Below are positions 38,907 through 47,560 of a stretch of 64,000 nt of DNA, piece by piece (position 1 is the first letter of the stretch; each line of letters starts with the position of its first letter). The stretch spans positions 62,001 to 126,000 of the forward strand of contig NZ_JAYKGJ010000001.1 of NCBI RefSeq assembly GCF_036860695.1. The letters run 5' to 3'. The DNA is from Rosettibacter firmus (lineage in GTDB: Bacteria > Bacteroidota > Ignavibacteria > Ignavibacteriales > Melioribacteraceae). The notes under the pieces are model-generated. The model worked only from the letters and a program-made list of their open reading frames with translations, searched no databases and was not told the DNA's origin. The position numbers and the translations under genes are program-made.

Positions 38907-40802
38907 TTAATCTTCCATAGTTGAAATATTTCCCGGGTCATGACCAAGTACTTTTGCTTTTAATACTCTTCTCATAATTTTTCCGCTTCGTGTTTTGGGT
39001 AAAGAATCTACAAATTCAATATGTTCTGGTTTTGCAATTGGACCTACTTCGTGACTAACATGTTGCCTTAGTTCTTCAATTAATGCAGTTGATTTTTCAT
39101 AACCATTACGAAGAATTACATAAGCATAAATTGCATTTCCTTTTACTTCATGAGGTAGACCAATTGCAGCAGCTTCTGCTACTGCTGGATGACTTACCAG
39201 TGCACTTTCAATTTCTGCTGTACCTAATCGATAGCCAGACACTTTAATTACATCATCTACTCTTCCAATAATCCAGTAATATCCATCTTCATCTTTACGT
39301 GCACTATCACCTGTTAAATACATACCAGGAAATTTACTCCAATATTGTTGAACATAACGTTCAGGGTCTTTATAAACTGTTCTCAGCATTGCTGGCCATG
39401 GAGTTTTAATTACAAGATAGCCTTCTTCATTTGGTTTTACAGAATTTCCATTTTCGTCAACAACATCCATTTCAATTCCGGGAAATGGTCTTGTTCCCGA
39501 TCCAGGTTTTAATGGAACGCATGGCATTGGAGTTATCATAAACATTCCAGTTTCTGTTTGCCACCAAGTATCCATGATAGGACATTTTTCTCTACCTACT
39601 ACTTTATAATACCATTTCCATGCTTCAGGATTAATTGGTTCTCCTACTGAACCTAATAATCTAAGAGAAGATAAGTCATGACGTTTGACCCACGCTTCTC
39701 CAAATCTCATTAATCCACGAATTGCAGTTGGAGCAGTATACAAAATATTTATACCATATTTTTCAATCATTTGCCACCAGCGATTTGGATATGGATAATT
39801 TGGAGCTCCTTCATACATAAATGATGTTGCTCCATTTAATAATGGTCCATAGACTATATAACTATGACCGGTAATCCATCCTGGATCTGCAGCACACCAA
39901 TATCGATCTTCTTCGTGTATATCAAAAACATATTTTAAAGTTGTATAAACCCCCACCATATAACCACCATGTGTGTGCAAAATTGCTTTTGGTTTTCCTG
40001 TAGTACCAGATGTATACAATATAAAAAGTGGATCCTCTGAATCCATAATTTCTAATGTAGAATTCTGAGTGGCAATTGGTAAACTCATTAATTCATGATA
40101 CCACATGTCTCTTCCGTATTCCATATTAACATCTTGATTAGTTCTCTTAACAACCAATACATGTTCAACAGTACCACATCTTTGTAATGCTTCGTCTGCA
40201 ATTTGTTTTAATGGTACAATTTTCCCTCTTTGATAAGCTCCATCAGCAACAATTAGCACATTAGAATTACTGTCTTCAATTCTTTCTGCAAGAGATTCTA
40301 CTGAAAATCCTCCATAAACAACGGAATGAATAGCACCAATTCTTGCACATGCTAACATTGCAATAATAATTTCAGGAATTCTTCCCATATAAATTGTTAC
40401 TCTATCACCTCTTTGTACACCCATACTTTTCAAAACATTTGAAAACTTACATACTTCACGATGCAATGCATAATATGAAAAAGTTCGTAAATCACCATTT
40501 TCTCCTTCCCATATTAAAGCTAGCTTGTTTCTGCGGTAAGTTTTAATATGAACATCAAGACAATTATAAACAATATTTGTTTTAGCTCCGGTAAACCATT
40601 TATAAAAAGGTTTATTAGAATCATCTATTACTTTTTCCCATTTATTAAACCATTGCAATTCATCAGCCATTTTAGACCAGAATTCTTTATAATTTTTAGT
40701 AGCAAATTCATTTAATTCTTCCCAATTTTTTATATGTGCTTTATTTATTACTTCTTGATCAGGGTAAAAAACTTCCCCGGCAAATTTTTTATTATTAATC
40801 AT
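38907..40802 (-). CDS. acs: Acetate--CoA ligase (acetyl-CoA synthetase)
   Basis: 631 residues, standard length for AMP-forming acetyl-CoA synthetase. Visible motifs: P-loop-like YTSGTTGKPK, DTWWQTETG (with the acetate-pocket Trp), YLTGDSARKDEDGYYW, GRVDDVIKVSGYR, and PKTRSGKIMRR with K608, the lysine regulated by acetylation in this family. It activates acetate to acetyl-CoA through acetyl-AMP in the cytoplasm. It is monocistronic here; the ATG lies 39 bases from the divergent small membrane gene. No pat/sirtuin partner is seen. Confidence 0.95.
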   Translation of the reverse strand: MINNKKFAGEVFYPDQEVINKAHIKNWEELNEFATKNYKEFWSKMADELQWFNKWEKVIDDSNKPFYKWFTGAKTNIVYNCLDVHIKTYRRNKLALIWEGENGDLRTFSYYALHREVCKFSNVLKSMGVQRGDRVTIYMGRIPEIIIAMLACARIGAIHSVVYGGFSVESLAERIEDSNSNVLIVADGAYQRGKIVPLKQIADEALQRCGTVEHVLVVKRTNQDVNMEYGRDMWYHELMSLPIATQNSTLEIMDSEDPLFILYTSGTTGKPKAILHTHGGYMVGVYTTLKYVFDIHEEDRYWCAADPGWITGHSYIVYGPLLNGATSFMYEGAPNYPYPNRWWQMIEKYGINILYTAPTAIRGLMRFGEAWVKRHDLSSLRLLGSVGEPINPEAWKWYYKVVGREKCPIMDTWWQTETGMFMITPMPCVPLKPGSGTRPFPGIEMDVVDENGNSVKPNEEGYLVIKTPWPAMLRTVYKDPERYVQQYWSKFPGMYLTGDSARKDEDGYYWIIGRVDDVIKVSGYRLGTAEIESALVSHPAVAEAAAIGLPHEVKGNAIYAYVILRNGYEKSTALIEELRQHVSHEVGPIAKPEHIEFVDSLPKTRSGKIMRRVLKAKVLGHDPGNISTMED

Positions 40803-40841
40803 AAATCCTCCAATTTTATAATGCTTTGAAAATTAGACCAA

Positions 40842-41240
40842 ATGTCCTTAGATTTGCAATTGAAAATAAAGGATGATGTTTATATAATCAATAAAAATTT
40901 TGTGAAGGGTAAATCTAAATATAATGTAAGCTGGCTCGTATTAATTTTATACCTTTTACTTTTATTTGTAAATGTTTTCCATGTTCATCATTATAATTTC
41001 AAAATTAGCAGCCAGCAAGAACTATCAAATCAAGAATATTTTATAGATCCATATCAGGATGAATCTGGAATTTGCAGAGTTGAGCATTTCTTCAATAATA
41101 CATTTAATGCACAATTAAAATCTTCTTTTGTTTCTTACCTGTACCAGACCCTTACAATAATTAAACTTAATTTTATTTTTAATCCACTTAAAAAATTTCT
41201 TACTTCAGCAACATTACGTTCACCTCCCCATTTGTTCTAA
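40842..41240 (+). CDS. Small membrane protein with His motif and Arg-Ser-Pro-Pro tail, upstream of TonB receptor
   Basis: 132 residues with one clear membrane helix (about 30-46, WLVLILYLLLLFVNVF), directly followed by HVHHYNF. The C-terminus LRSPPHLF resembles the R-x-P-P ending of small proteins (DUF2946-like) often found before metal-related TonB receptors. The receptor starts 79 bases downstream, so co-transcription is likely. The His cluster and context suggest a role in metal handling, but this is inference. The ATG has no good ribosome binding site; no alternative start precedes the helix. The gene is divergent from acs. Confidence 0.62.
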   Translation: MSLDLQLKIKDDVYIINKNFVKGKSKYNVSWLVLILYLLLLFVNVFHVHHYNFKISSQQELSNQEYFIDPYQDESGICRVEHFFNNTFNAQLKSSFVSYLYQTLTIIKLNFIFNPLKKFLTSATLRSPPHLF

Positions 41241-41319
41241 CACCATTCTTAAAATCATTAAGAAATATTAAATAACCGATTCTCCTTTTACTTAATAAAA
41301 CTATACAGGGAGGTTTATT

Positions 41320-43542
41320 ATGAAGACTATAAATTTCTTATTATCATATATATTTCTACTTACCTCATTAATCAGTGCTCAAACATTTTCATTGATTGGT
41401 TATGTTAAAGACGAAAAAGATAATTCACCACTAATTGGTGTAAATGTCTTAATAGAAGAATTAAAAATTGGTACAACAACAGATAAAGAAGGAAAATTTG
41501 AATTTCATAATCTTAAAAGTGGAAATTATTCTTTGAAATTTTCTTATATAGGTCACAAAACAACTTTTAAAAAAATAAATGTACCAGCAGATAGCATAAT
41601 TGAAGTTAAACTTCAAGAAGGAATAATAAATTTAGAGGAAGTTATAGTTACAGGAAATCCTATTTCTATTGATCCAAAAAATTTATCACAGAGTTCTTTA
41701 TCGATAGCAAATCTGGAATTACTAATTAAAAAGAATTCTACAATAGCACAAACACTAAATTTTCAACCTGGAATTTCAATGCGATCCAATGGAATTGCTA
41801 CTTCAAGACCAGTGATTAGAGGTTTCAGCAATAATAGAGTTCTTATTTTAGAAAATGGCTTGAGGATGGGAGATTTATCAAATACATCAGATGACCATGC
41901 TGTTTCATCGGATGGAAATACACCAGAAAAAATAGAAATTCTACGTGGACCATCAAGTTTACTTTATGGAAGTAATGCAATAGGAGGAGTTATCAATATA
42001 ATAACAGAAGAAATTCCAAACTATATTTCAAATGGAATACATGGAGAAATCAATTCAGGAAGATCATCTGTAAATAAAGAATATAATATCAATAGTGATT
42101 TACATTTTGGCTTTGATAAATTTTCTTTTCATACAAATTATTTCAATCGAGGTAGTAAAAATTATTTTGATGGCAATGGTTTAGAAGTATTAAACTCAGA
42201 TCAATTTACAAGAGGATATCAATTTGGATTTGCATTCATTCCTTCATTCTTAAGAAGTGGAGTGAGTTACAAAGATTATTACAATAGTTATGGAATTCCG
42301 ATAGCTGATAATGATGATGAACCTGTAAAAATTAATATGAAGAAAAAAGAATATCGTTTATTAATCGAAAGTAATAAAATAAATTTTTTTATAAATGAAT
42401 TTAGTCTTAAAGCTGGTTATCAAAATTATGAACATCAAGAAGTGATTAGAACAACTGGAGAAATAGGAACATCATTTGGATTAAAATCCTTTGGTTTAGA
42501 TTTATCTTTCAAACACAGACCAATTATCAAAAATATTAATGGTGTAATTGGATTATGGTATCAAAAACAAAATTATAACATAACTGGCGAAGAAGCTTTT
42601 ACTCCCAATGCAGATTATCAAGGATTGGCTACTTACATTTACGAGCAAGTAAAAACTGATAAAATAAATTTTCAATTAGGAGTTAGAGTTGAAAACAATA
42701 AAATAAAAATACCAGAATCAATTATATCCAGTACTTATTTCCCTCCAGAAGAAAAAAATTATTTATCATTCAGCGGTTCACTTGGTATTTCATATAACAT
42801 AACGAATGATATTTCCTTTTTTTCAAACATTGCAAATGCTTTCAGAGCTCCTACAATCGAAGAACTTTCTTCTTATGCAATTCACGAAGCTACAGGAACA
42901 TTTGATATTGGTAATCGCAATCTAAAGAAAGAAAATAATATTGGTCTTGATTTAGGATTACGAACAAATAAATTTAATTATACAATTGAGCTCAACTCTT
43001 ATTACAATATCATTAATAATTATATTTATCGAAAGCCAACAAGTTTATTTTGGGACGTAAATTCTGGAACCATTAGTGATTCTTCTGGTTATCCAGTTTA
43101 CATTTATTCTCAAGCTAATGCTATAATTTATGGATTTGAATTTTTAACACAATATGAACTGAACAGAAATTTATCATTAATATTAATGATGGATTATACA
43201 AGAGGAAATATGAAAGATACAAAAGAAAATCTGCCAAAAATACCTCCATTTAGATTTTCAATCGAGCAAAGATACTTTACAGATAATTACTGGATTGGTT
43301 ATCAATTAAAATTAGTTGCTTCACAAAATAAAGTAGCAGCAGAAGAATTACCAACTAAAGGTTATGGTATTGTAGACATTTATGGTGGAATAAAAATTTT
43401 AAAAAATAAATTTTATCACATCTTTAGTTTAAAGATTGAAAATATTTTTAATAAGTCATATAAAGAGCATCTATCATCAATAAAAAATTTTGCTTATATG
43501 CCTGGAAGGAATATTCAATTGAGTTATAGATTTTTATTTTAA
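41320..43542 (+). CDS. TonB-dependent receptor, ZnuD-like (putative metal uptake)
   Basis: 740 residues. A signal peptide (about 1-20), CarboxypepD_reg-like domain (about 25-105), plug (about 120-235) and barrel ending in aromatic RFLF. The plug has DDHAVSSDGNTPEKIEILRG followed by PSSLLYGSNAIGGVIN. The DHA...ILRGP...LLYG layout resembles the zinc receptor ZnuD and its relatives. GGGAGG sits at good spacing before ATG 41320. With the His-motif small protein upstream, zinc or another transition metal is the best guess; a siderophore or heme substrate is the alternative. No Zur box was recognised by eye. Confidence 0.85.
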   Translation: MKTINFLLSYIFLLTSLISAQTFSLIGYVKDEKDNSPLIGVNVLIEELKIGTTTDKEGKFEFHNLKSGNYSLKFSYIGHKTTFKKINVPADSIIEVKLQEGIINLEEVIVTGNPISIDPKNLSQSSLSIANLELLIKKNSTIAQTLNFQPGISMRSNGIATSRPVIRGFSNNRVLILENGLRMGDLSNTSDDHAVSSDGNTPEKIEILRGPSSLLYGSNAIGGVINIITEEIPNYISNGIHGEINSGRSSVNKEYNINSDLHFGFDKFSFHTNYFNRGSKNYFDGNGLEVLNSDQFTRGYQFGFAFIPSFLRSGVSYKDYYNSYGIPIADNDDEPVKINMKKKEYRLLIESNKINFFINEFSLKAGYQNYEHQEVIRTTGEIGTSFGLKSFGLDLSFKHRPIIKNINGVIGLWYQKQNYNITGEEAFTPNADYQGLATYIYEQVKTDKINFQLGVRVENNKIKIPESIISSTYFPPEEKNYLSFSGSLGISYNITNDISFFSNIANAFRAPTIEELSSYAIHEATGTFDIGNRNLKKENNIGLDLGLRTNKFNYTIELNSYYNIINNYIYRKPTSLFWDVNSGTISDSSGYPVYIYSQANAIIYGFEFLTQYELNRNLSLILMMDYTRGNMKDTKENLPKIPPFRFSIEQRYFTDNYWIGYQLKLVASQNKVAAEELPTKGYGIVDIYGGIKILKNKFYHIFSLKIENIFNKSYKEHLSSIKNFAYMPGRNIQLSYRFLF

Positions 43543-43700
43543 GTAAGTGATTATTATATTGGCATTACAAGATTTTAATTTTTTCTTTACATTATGTTAT
43601 GACTTAAACAAGTTGCTGATGGTTATTTCTATAACTTTCAGCAATCCTGTAATACCATTTACTTTGTTCTTTAATTGATTTACTTAATTTTTGAAATATT

Positions 43701-43898
43701 GCTGAAGGCAGTCTCGTCATGCAAAAGCATGATGGACTAAATCGCCATTCATTTTTGTTCTTTATTTGTTTCATTTAATTTTGGAGAGGTGGCCGAGTGG
43801 CTGAAGGCAGTCTCGTCATGCAAAAGCATGACGGACTAAACCGCCATTCATTTTTGTTCTTTATTTGTTTCATTTAATTTTGGAGAGGTGGCCGAGTG
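43701..43898 (+). repeat. 99-bp direct tandem repeat leading into tRNA-Ser
   Basis: Two 99-bp units (43701-43799 and 43800-43898) are nearly identical, and the first bases of a third copy (GCTGAAGGCAG from 43899) run into the intact tRNA-Ser. Each unit contains a palindrome (8-bp arms CGTCATGC/GCATGACG with an AAAA loop; 43814-43833 in unit 2, one mismatch in unit 1), the sequence CTAAACCGCCAT from the tRNA anticodon arm, an AT-rich spacer, and the tRNA 5' end. The first unit therefore lacks a tRNA 5' end before it. Confidence 0.92.
43783..43847 (+). pseudogene. Broken tRNA-Ser copy (5' half with palindrome in anticodon arm)
   Basis: Bases 43783-43810 repeat the 5' half of the intact tRNA-Ser exactly (acceptor strand and D-arm). 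At the anticodon arm 7 bases are replaced by a 25-base palindrome (43811-43835); the sequence then resumes as CTAAACCGCCAT and stops matching. There is no variable arm, T-arm or acceptor 3' strand, so it cannot make a tRNA. Confidence 0.85.
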
Positions 43899-43972
43899 GC
43901 TGAAGGCAGCGGTTTGCTAAACCGCCATAGGGGCTTAAACCTCTATCGCGAGTTCGAATCTCGCCCTCTCCG
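43882..43972 (+). tRNA. serX: tRNA-Ser(GCU)
   Basis: 91 nt folds as a class II tRNA: acceptor GGAGAGG/CCTCTCC, anticodon stem GCGGT/ACCGC with loop TTGCTAA (anticodon GCT, reads AGC/AGU), a long variable arm (ATAGGGG/CCTCTAT), and T-arm GCGAG-TTCGAAT-CTCGC with discriminator G. CCA is not encoded. The flanks are rearranged, but this copy has every pair. The GIY-YIG gene begins 20 bases after its 3' end and is likely on the same transcript. The symbol is only a placeholder for a serine tRNA. Confidence 0.95.
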
Positions 43973-43992
43973 CAAGTTTTTATTTTTTCATT

Positions 43993-44259
43993 ATGCTTTT
44001 TTATGTCTACATCCTTTATTCCCCTTCTCATAATCGTACTTATGTTGGTCAAACTAATAATATCTCCACTCGTCTTGATTATCACAACAAAGGTAAAGTT
44101 AAATCTACTAAAGCTTTTCGTCCATGGATTTTAATTTACTTCGGATCTTTCTCTTCGAGAGCTGATGCTATGAAAAAAGAATTATGGTTTAAATCTCATT
44201 CAGGGAGAAAGAAAATCTCTGAATTTTTAAACTCATATCTACTTAACCATTTTTCTTAA
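43993..44259 (+). CDS. Small GIY-YIG endonuclease-domain protein
   Basis: 88 residues made almost wholly of a minimal GIY-YIG domain: YVYILYS (GIY strand), TYVGQTNN (YIG), R27 and H31 in RLDYHNKG, PWILIY, and the metal-binding Glu in KKELWFKS. It ends in the GRKKI stretch common to UvrC-N/YhbQ-like stand-alone proteins. Catalytic residues look intact. It starts 20 bases after tRNA-Ser with no Shine-Dalgarno sequence, so it may depend on processing of the tRNA transcript. A truncated duplicate lies just downstream beside a tRNA fragment. Members of this family often lie near tRNAs in Bacteroidota, but their substrate is not known to me. Confidence 0.85.
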   Translation: MLFYVYILYSPSHNRTYVGQTNNISTRLDYHNKGKVKSTKAFRPWILIYFGSFSSRADAMKKELWFKSHSGRKKISEFLNSYLLNHFS

Positions 44260-44267
44260 ATTTTTTC

Positions 44268-44358
44268 AAAACCTCTATCGCGAGTTCGTCCGTTCAGTCG
44301 CTTGCGACTGAACGAGATCCCGTCCTGACTTCGTCAGACGGAAATCTCGCCCTCTCCG
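44268..44358 (+). pseudogene. Duplicated tRNA-Ser 3' half split by a palindromic insert
   Basis: 44268-44288 repeats the end of the variable arm and T-arm up to TTCG, and 44343-44358 resumes with AATCTCGCCCTCTCCG, matching the intact tRNA 3' end. Between them lie 54 inserted bases (44289-44342). The 5' half of this copy is absent, so it is non-functional. The match continues downstream into the duplicate GIY-YIG gene, showing that tRNA end and gene were copied together. Confidence 0.85.
44289..44342 (+). repeat. 54-bp double-palindrome insert
   Basis: The insert begins TCCGT and ends ACGGA, which are inverted repeats of each other. Inside are an 11-bp perfect hairpin (44291-44301 with 44304-44314, arms CGTTCAGTCGC/GCGACTGAACG) and a second one (44320-44341, CCGTC...GACGG with TGA/TCA and a CTTCG loop). 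There is no T-run, so it is not a terminator. The palindrome in the 99-bp repeats also ends ACGGA, suggesting the same class of element. Confidence 0.82.
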
Positions 44359-44379
44359 CAAGTTTATATTTTTTTCATT

Positions 44380-44550
44380 ATGCTTTTTTATGTCTACATC
44401 CTTTACTCTCCTTCTCATAATCGAACTTACGTTGGTCAAACTAATAATATCTCCACTCGTCTTGATTATCACAACAAAGGTAAAGTTAAATCTACTAAAG
44501 CTTTTCGTCCATGGATTTTGATTTATCACAAATATTTTTATTCTCATTAA
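44380..44550 (+). pseudogene. Truncated GIY-YIG duplicate
   Basis: A 56-codon frame whose first 49 residues match the complete GIY-YIG protein (to PWILIY) and then switch to HKYFYSH and stop. The catalytic-Glu part is missing, so it should be inactive. DNA identity with the upstream copy is high, so the duplication is recent. Confidence 0.85.
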
Positions 44551-44720
44551 TGTTAATATCAAACTAAATTTTAATTGCCTTTAATTTTAGATGTAAAATA
44601 TTATGCATCGGATATAACAAAGCCCTCATTAATCCAAAAAATCTTTTAATTAATTCAAGGTTAATTCTCAAATTATACCTATCTTTGTTATTCTATTTTA
44701 ATGAAAAAAGAAAAAATATT

Positions 44721-46535
44721 ATGGATAATATAAAAATCAGAAATATTGCTATAATCGCTCATGTTGATCATGGTAAAACAACACTTGTCGATCAAATTCT
44801 AAAACAATGCCATGTTTTTAGAAAAAATCAGATAATCCAAGAACGATTTTTAGATTCGAATGACCTAGAACGTGAACGCGGCATAACTATTTTTTCTAAA
44901 AACATAAGCATTCCATACAATGGATATAAAATAAATGTAATTGATACACCTGGACATGCTGATTTTGGTGGTGAAGTCGAAAGAGTATTAAAAATGGCTG
45001 ATGGTGTTCTTTTGCTTGTTGATTCTTTTGAAGGACCAATGCCACAAACCAGATTTGTTCTCGAAAAAGCATTAAGTCTTCACCTTAAACCAATTGTAAT
45101 TATTAATAAAATTGATAGATCGGATAATAGACCTCAAGAAGTATTAAATGAAATTTATGATTTATTCATTGAACTAGATGCTGATGACGAACAATTAAAC
45201 TTCCCTGTTTTATATGCAAGTGGTAGAGATGGTTGGGCAGTTTTTAATTTAGATGACGAAAGAAAAGATTTATCCCCTTTATTGGATTCAATTATAGATT
45301 TTATACCTGCACCTGAAAACAATCAAGGTACTACTCAAATCCAAATTACAACACTCGATTATAATGATTATGTTGGACGAATTGGAATTGGTAGAGTTTT
45401 TAGAGGAACACTAAAAAAGAATGATAACTTATGTATTATTAAAAGAGATGGTTCAGTTCATAAAGTTCAACCAAAACAATTGTTTGTTTTTGATGGTCTT
45501 AGCAGAACAGAAGTAGATGAAGTAACATGCGGAGATATTTGTGCTATCGTTGGAATAGAAAATATTGATATTGGCGATACAATTTCTGATACAGATAATC
45601 CAGAACCATTACCATTAATATCAATTGATGAACCAACAATAAGCATGACATTTACTGTTAATAATTCTCCTTTCTATGGTAAAGAAGGTAAATTTATTAC
45701 ATCACGACAACTTAGAGATAGATTATATAAAGAATTAGAACACAATGTAGCTTTACGAGTTGAAGAAACAAATTCTCCAGATGCATTTAAAGTTTCTGGA
45801 AGGGGAATTTTACATTTATCAATTCTAATTGAAAATATGAGACGTGAAGGTTTTGAACTTCAAATTAGAGAACCAAAAGTTATTTACAAAGAAATTAATG
45901 GCAAAAAAGCTGAACCAATTGAAATACTTGTAGTTGATGTTCCTTCTGAATATGCTGGTAAAGTAATCGAACTTGTAGGTCAGAGAAGAGGTGAATTAAT
46001 AAAAATGGAAACCAAAGGTAATTATCAAAAACTTGAATTCCACATACCTTCAAGAGGATTAATGGGATTAAGGACTAAAATTCTAACAGCTACTTCTGGC
46101 GAAGCTACAATGCATCATCGTTTTTATCAATATGAATATTTCAAAGGAGCAATTAATAAATCTAAAAATGGTGTAATCATTTCTATGGATACAGGTCCAG
46201 CCACAGCATATGCGATTGATTCTTTACAGGATAGAGGAAGATTTTTTATTGAACCAGGAGAAATTGTTTATCAAGGACAAATTATAGGCGAACACAACAA
46301 AGAAAATGATATTGAAGTTAATATTCAAAGAGGGAAAAAACTGACTAATATGAGAGCATCTGGTTCAGATAAAGCAATTAAAATTGTCCCATCCATCAAA
46401 TTTACACTTGAAGAAGCACTCGAATACATTGAAGAAGATGAAATGGTTGAAGTCACACCAAAATCAATCAGATTAAGAAAAATTTACTTAGATCCTAATG
46501 AAAGAAAAAGATATGCATTAGGGAAAGCTGTTTAA
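44721..46535 (+). CDS. typA: Translational GTPase TypA/BipA
   Basis: 604 residues from ATG 44721; a TTG 12 codons upstream is in frame but the usual family start is M-x-x-x-IRNIAIIAHVDHGKT. GTPase motifs are complete: G1 AHVDHGKT, G2 RERGITI, G3 DTPGHADF, G4 NKID and G5 SGRDGWA. EF-G-like domains II, III and V and the TypA-specific C-terminal domain follow. It binds the ribosome and helps assembly and stress or cold adaptation. It is monocistronic and converges with the oxidoreductase gene, with 2 bases between the stops. Confidence 0.95.
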   Translation: MDNIKIRNIAIIAHVDHGKTTLVDQILKQCHVFRKNQIIQERFLDSNDLERERGITIFSKNISIPYNGYKINVIDTPGHADFGGEVERVLKMADGVLLLVDSFEGPMPQTRFVLEKALSLHLKPIVIINKIDRSDNRPQEVLNEIYDLFIELDADDEQLNFPVLYASGRDGWAVFNLDDERKDLSPLLDSIIDFIPAPENNQGTTQIQITTLDYNDYVGRIGIGRVFRGTLKKNDNLCIIKRDGSVHKVQPKQLFVFDGLSRTEVDEVTCGDICAIVGIENIDIGDTISDTDNPEPLPLISIDEPTISMTFTVNNSPFYGKEGKFITSRQLRDRLYKELEHNVALRVEETNSPDAFKVSGRGILHLSILIENMRREGFELQIREPKVIYKEINGKKAEPIEILVVDVPSEYAGKVIELVGQRRGELIKMETKGNYQKLEFHIPSRGLMGLRTKILTATSGEATMHHRFYQYEYFKGAINKSKNGVIISMDTGPATAYAIDSLQDRGRFFIEPGEIVYQGQIIGEHNKENDIEVNIQRGKKLTNMRASGSDKAIKIVPSIKFTLEEALEYIEEDEMVEVTPKSIRLRKIYLDPNERKRYALGKAV

Positions 46536-46537
46536 AA

Positions 46538-47527
46538 TTAATACTTAATCAAATTTCTTTTTTCAGAATTTTTTAGTGCTTTCAAAAGTACTTTTATATC
46601 ATTATAACCTTCTTCAAATGTATTGATGAATTTTTTACCATTAACGATTGCTTGATAAAAATCATTAAACTCATTAATAAAGCCACCATCAGTAATAACT
46701 TTTACAGTTTTTATTTTACCATCTTGATTAATAATTTGTATTGTGTTATTGCTTATTATTAAACTTCCTTTATCTCCAAAAACATACAATTCATTTTTAT
46801 AAAAACCTCTAACAGAAAAATAAATATTCAAAACACCATTAATTCCATTTTCGAACTCAAAATTAAAAGAGAAAGTATCATCTGAACCTATAGCAGGATT
46901 AACTGATTTTTTAATTGCGTATCCTGATTTGAATTCTCCAAATAAAAATCTTAATGCTGCAACATTATGAACTCCTCCATCGAAAATAAATCCTCCAGGA
47001 TATTTATTTTTTTGACGCCACTTTGTTTGTGCATATTTATCTTTCAATGTAAGATTATTAAAAACATTCCAGATTACCGAATAAACTTTTCCAATAATAT
47101 TTTTTTCAATTATACTTTTTATCTTTAGATATAATTCATCATACCTGTAATTTTCTGCCAGGAAACATACAACTCCAGTCTTTTTTGATACTTCAATTAA
47201 TTTTTTTGCATCATTAAGATTTGCTGCTAATGGTTTCTCTAAAAAAATATGTTTACCTGCATTTATTGAATCACGTGCAACTTTATAATTTAATTCTATT
47301 GGTAAAGTTATATCGACTGCTTCTATATCAGAATTTTTCAATAAATCTTTATAATCAATATAATAAGGTACATTACCAACTAATTTGGAAAATTCTATTG
47401 CTTTCTTTTCTGTATGATTACAAACTGCAGCAATTTCAAATTTATTAGATAATTTTTTTATTGCTGGATAATGAAGTTCTCTTGCAGCTATGCCGCAGCC
47501 AATAATTCCTAATTTTATTTTTTTCAT
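46538..47527 (-). CDS. Gfo/Idh/MocA-family NAD(P)-dependent oxidoreductase
   Basis: 329 residues. The N-terminal Rossmann fold opens with LGIIGCGIAARELHYPAI, and the family motif EKPLAAN holds the catalytic Lys. The C-terminal alpha/beta domain has FDGGVHNVAALRFLFG with the substrate-site His. It should oxidise or reduce a sugar or cyclitol; the substrate cannot be told. The start ATG lies 34 bases below a terminator, so it either has a very short promoter region or is fed by read-through. Nothing nearby fixes its pathway. Confidence 0.88.
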   Translation of the reverse strand: MKKIKLGIIGCGIAARELHYPAIKKLSNKFEIAAVCNHTEKKAIEFSKLVGNVPYYIDYKDLLKNSDIEAVDITLPIELNYKVARDSINAGKHIFLEKPLAANLNDAKKLIEVSKKTGVVCFLAENYRYDELYLKIKSIIEKNIIGKVYSVIWNVFNNLTLKDKYAQTKWRQKNKYPGGFIFDGGVHNVAALRFLFGEFKSGYAIKKSVNPAIGSDDTFSFNFEFENGINGVLNIYFSVRGFYKNELYVFGDKGSLIISNNTIQIINQDGKIKTVKVITDGGFINEFNDFYQAIVNGKKFINTFEEGYNDIKVLLKALKNSEKRNLIKY

Positions 47528-47560
47528 TATACACCTTAAATAATGATTTTATATTACTAA

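Noticed and set aside
43701-43898. Possible CRISPR-like repeats
   Set aside because: The units are immediately adjacent 99-bp copies without unique spacers, and they contain tRNA sequence; no cas genes are nearby.
43870-44085. Minus-strand frame over tRNA-Ser encoding a peptide with GEIRTRDRGLSPYGG
   Set aside because: It is the antisense of the tRNA and of the GIY-YIG gene start; this peptide is a well-known spurious annotation from tRNA-Ser genes.
44291-44341. Hairpins as a transcription terminator for the GIY-YIG gene
   Set aside because: There is no T-run after either stem on either strand, and the hairpins lie inside a duplicated tRNA sequence.
44275-44562. Minus-strand frame of 95 codons across the tRNA fragment and truncated GIY-YIG copy
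   Set aside because: It is antisense to duplicated tRNA and pseudogene sequence, with no ribosome binding site and no recognisable family.
44685-44720. Upstream TTG start for typA adding 12 residues
   Set aside because: The ATG at 44721 gives the N-terminus normal for TypA; the extra residues are low-complexity and the TTG has no ribosome binding site.
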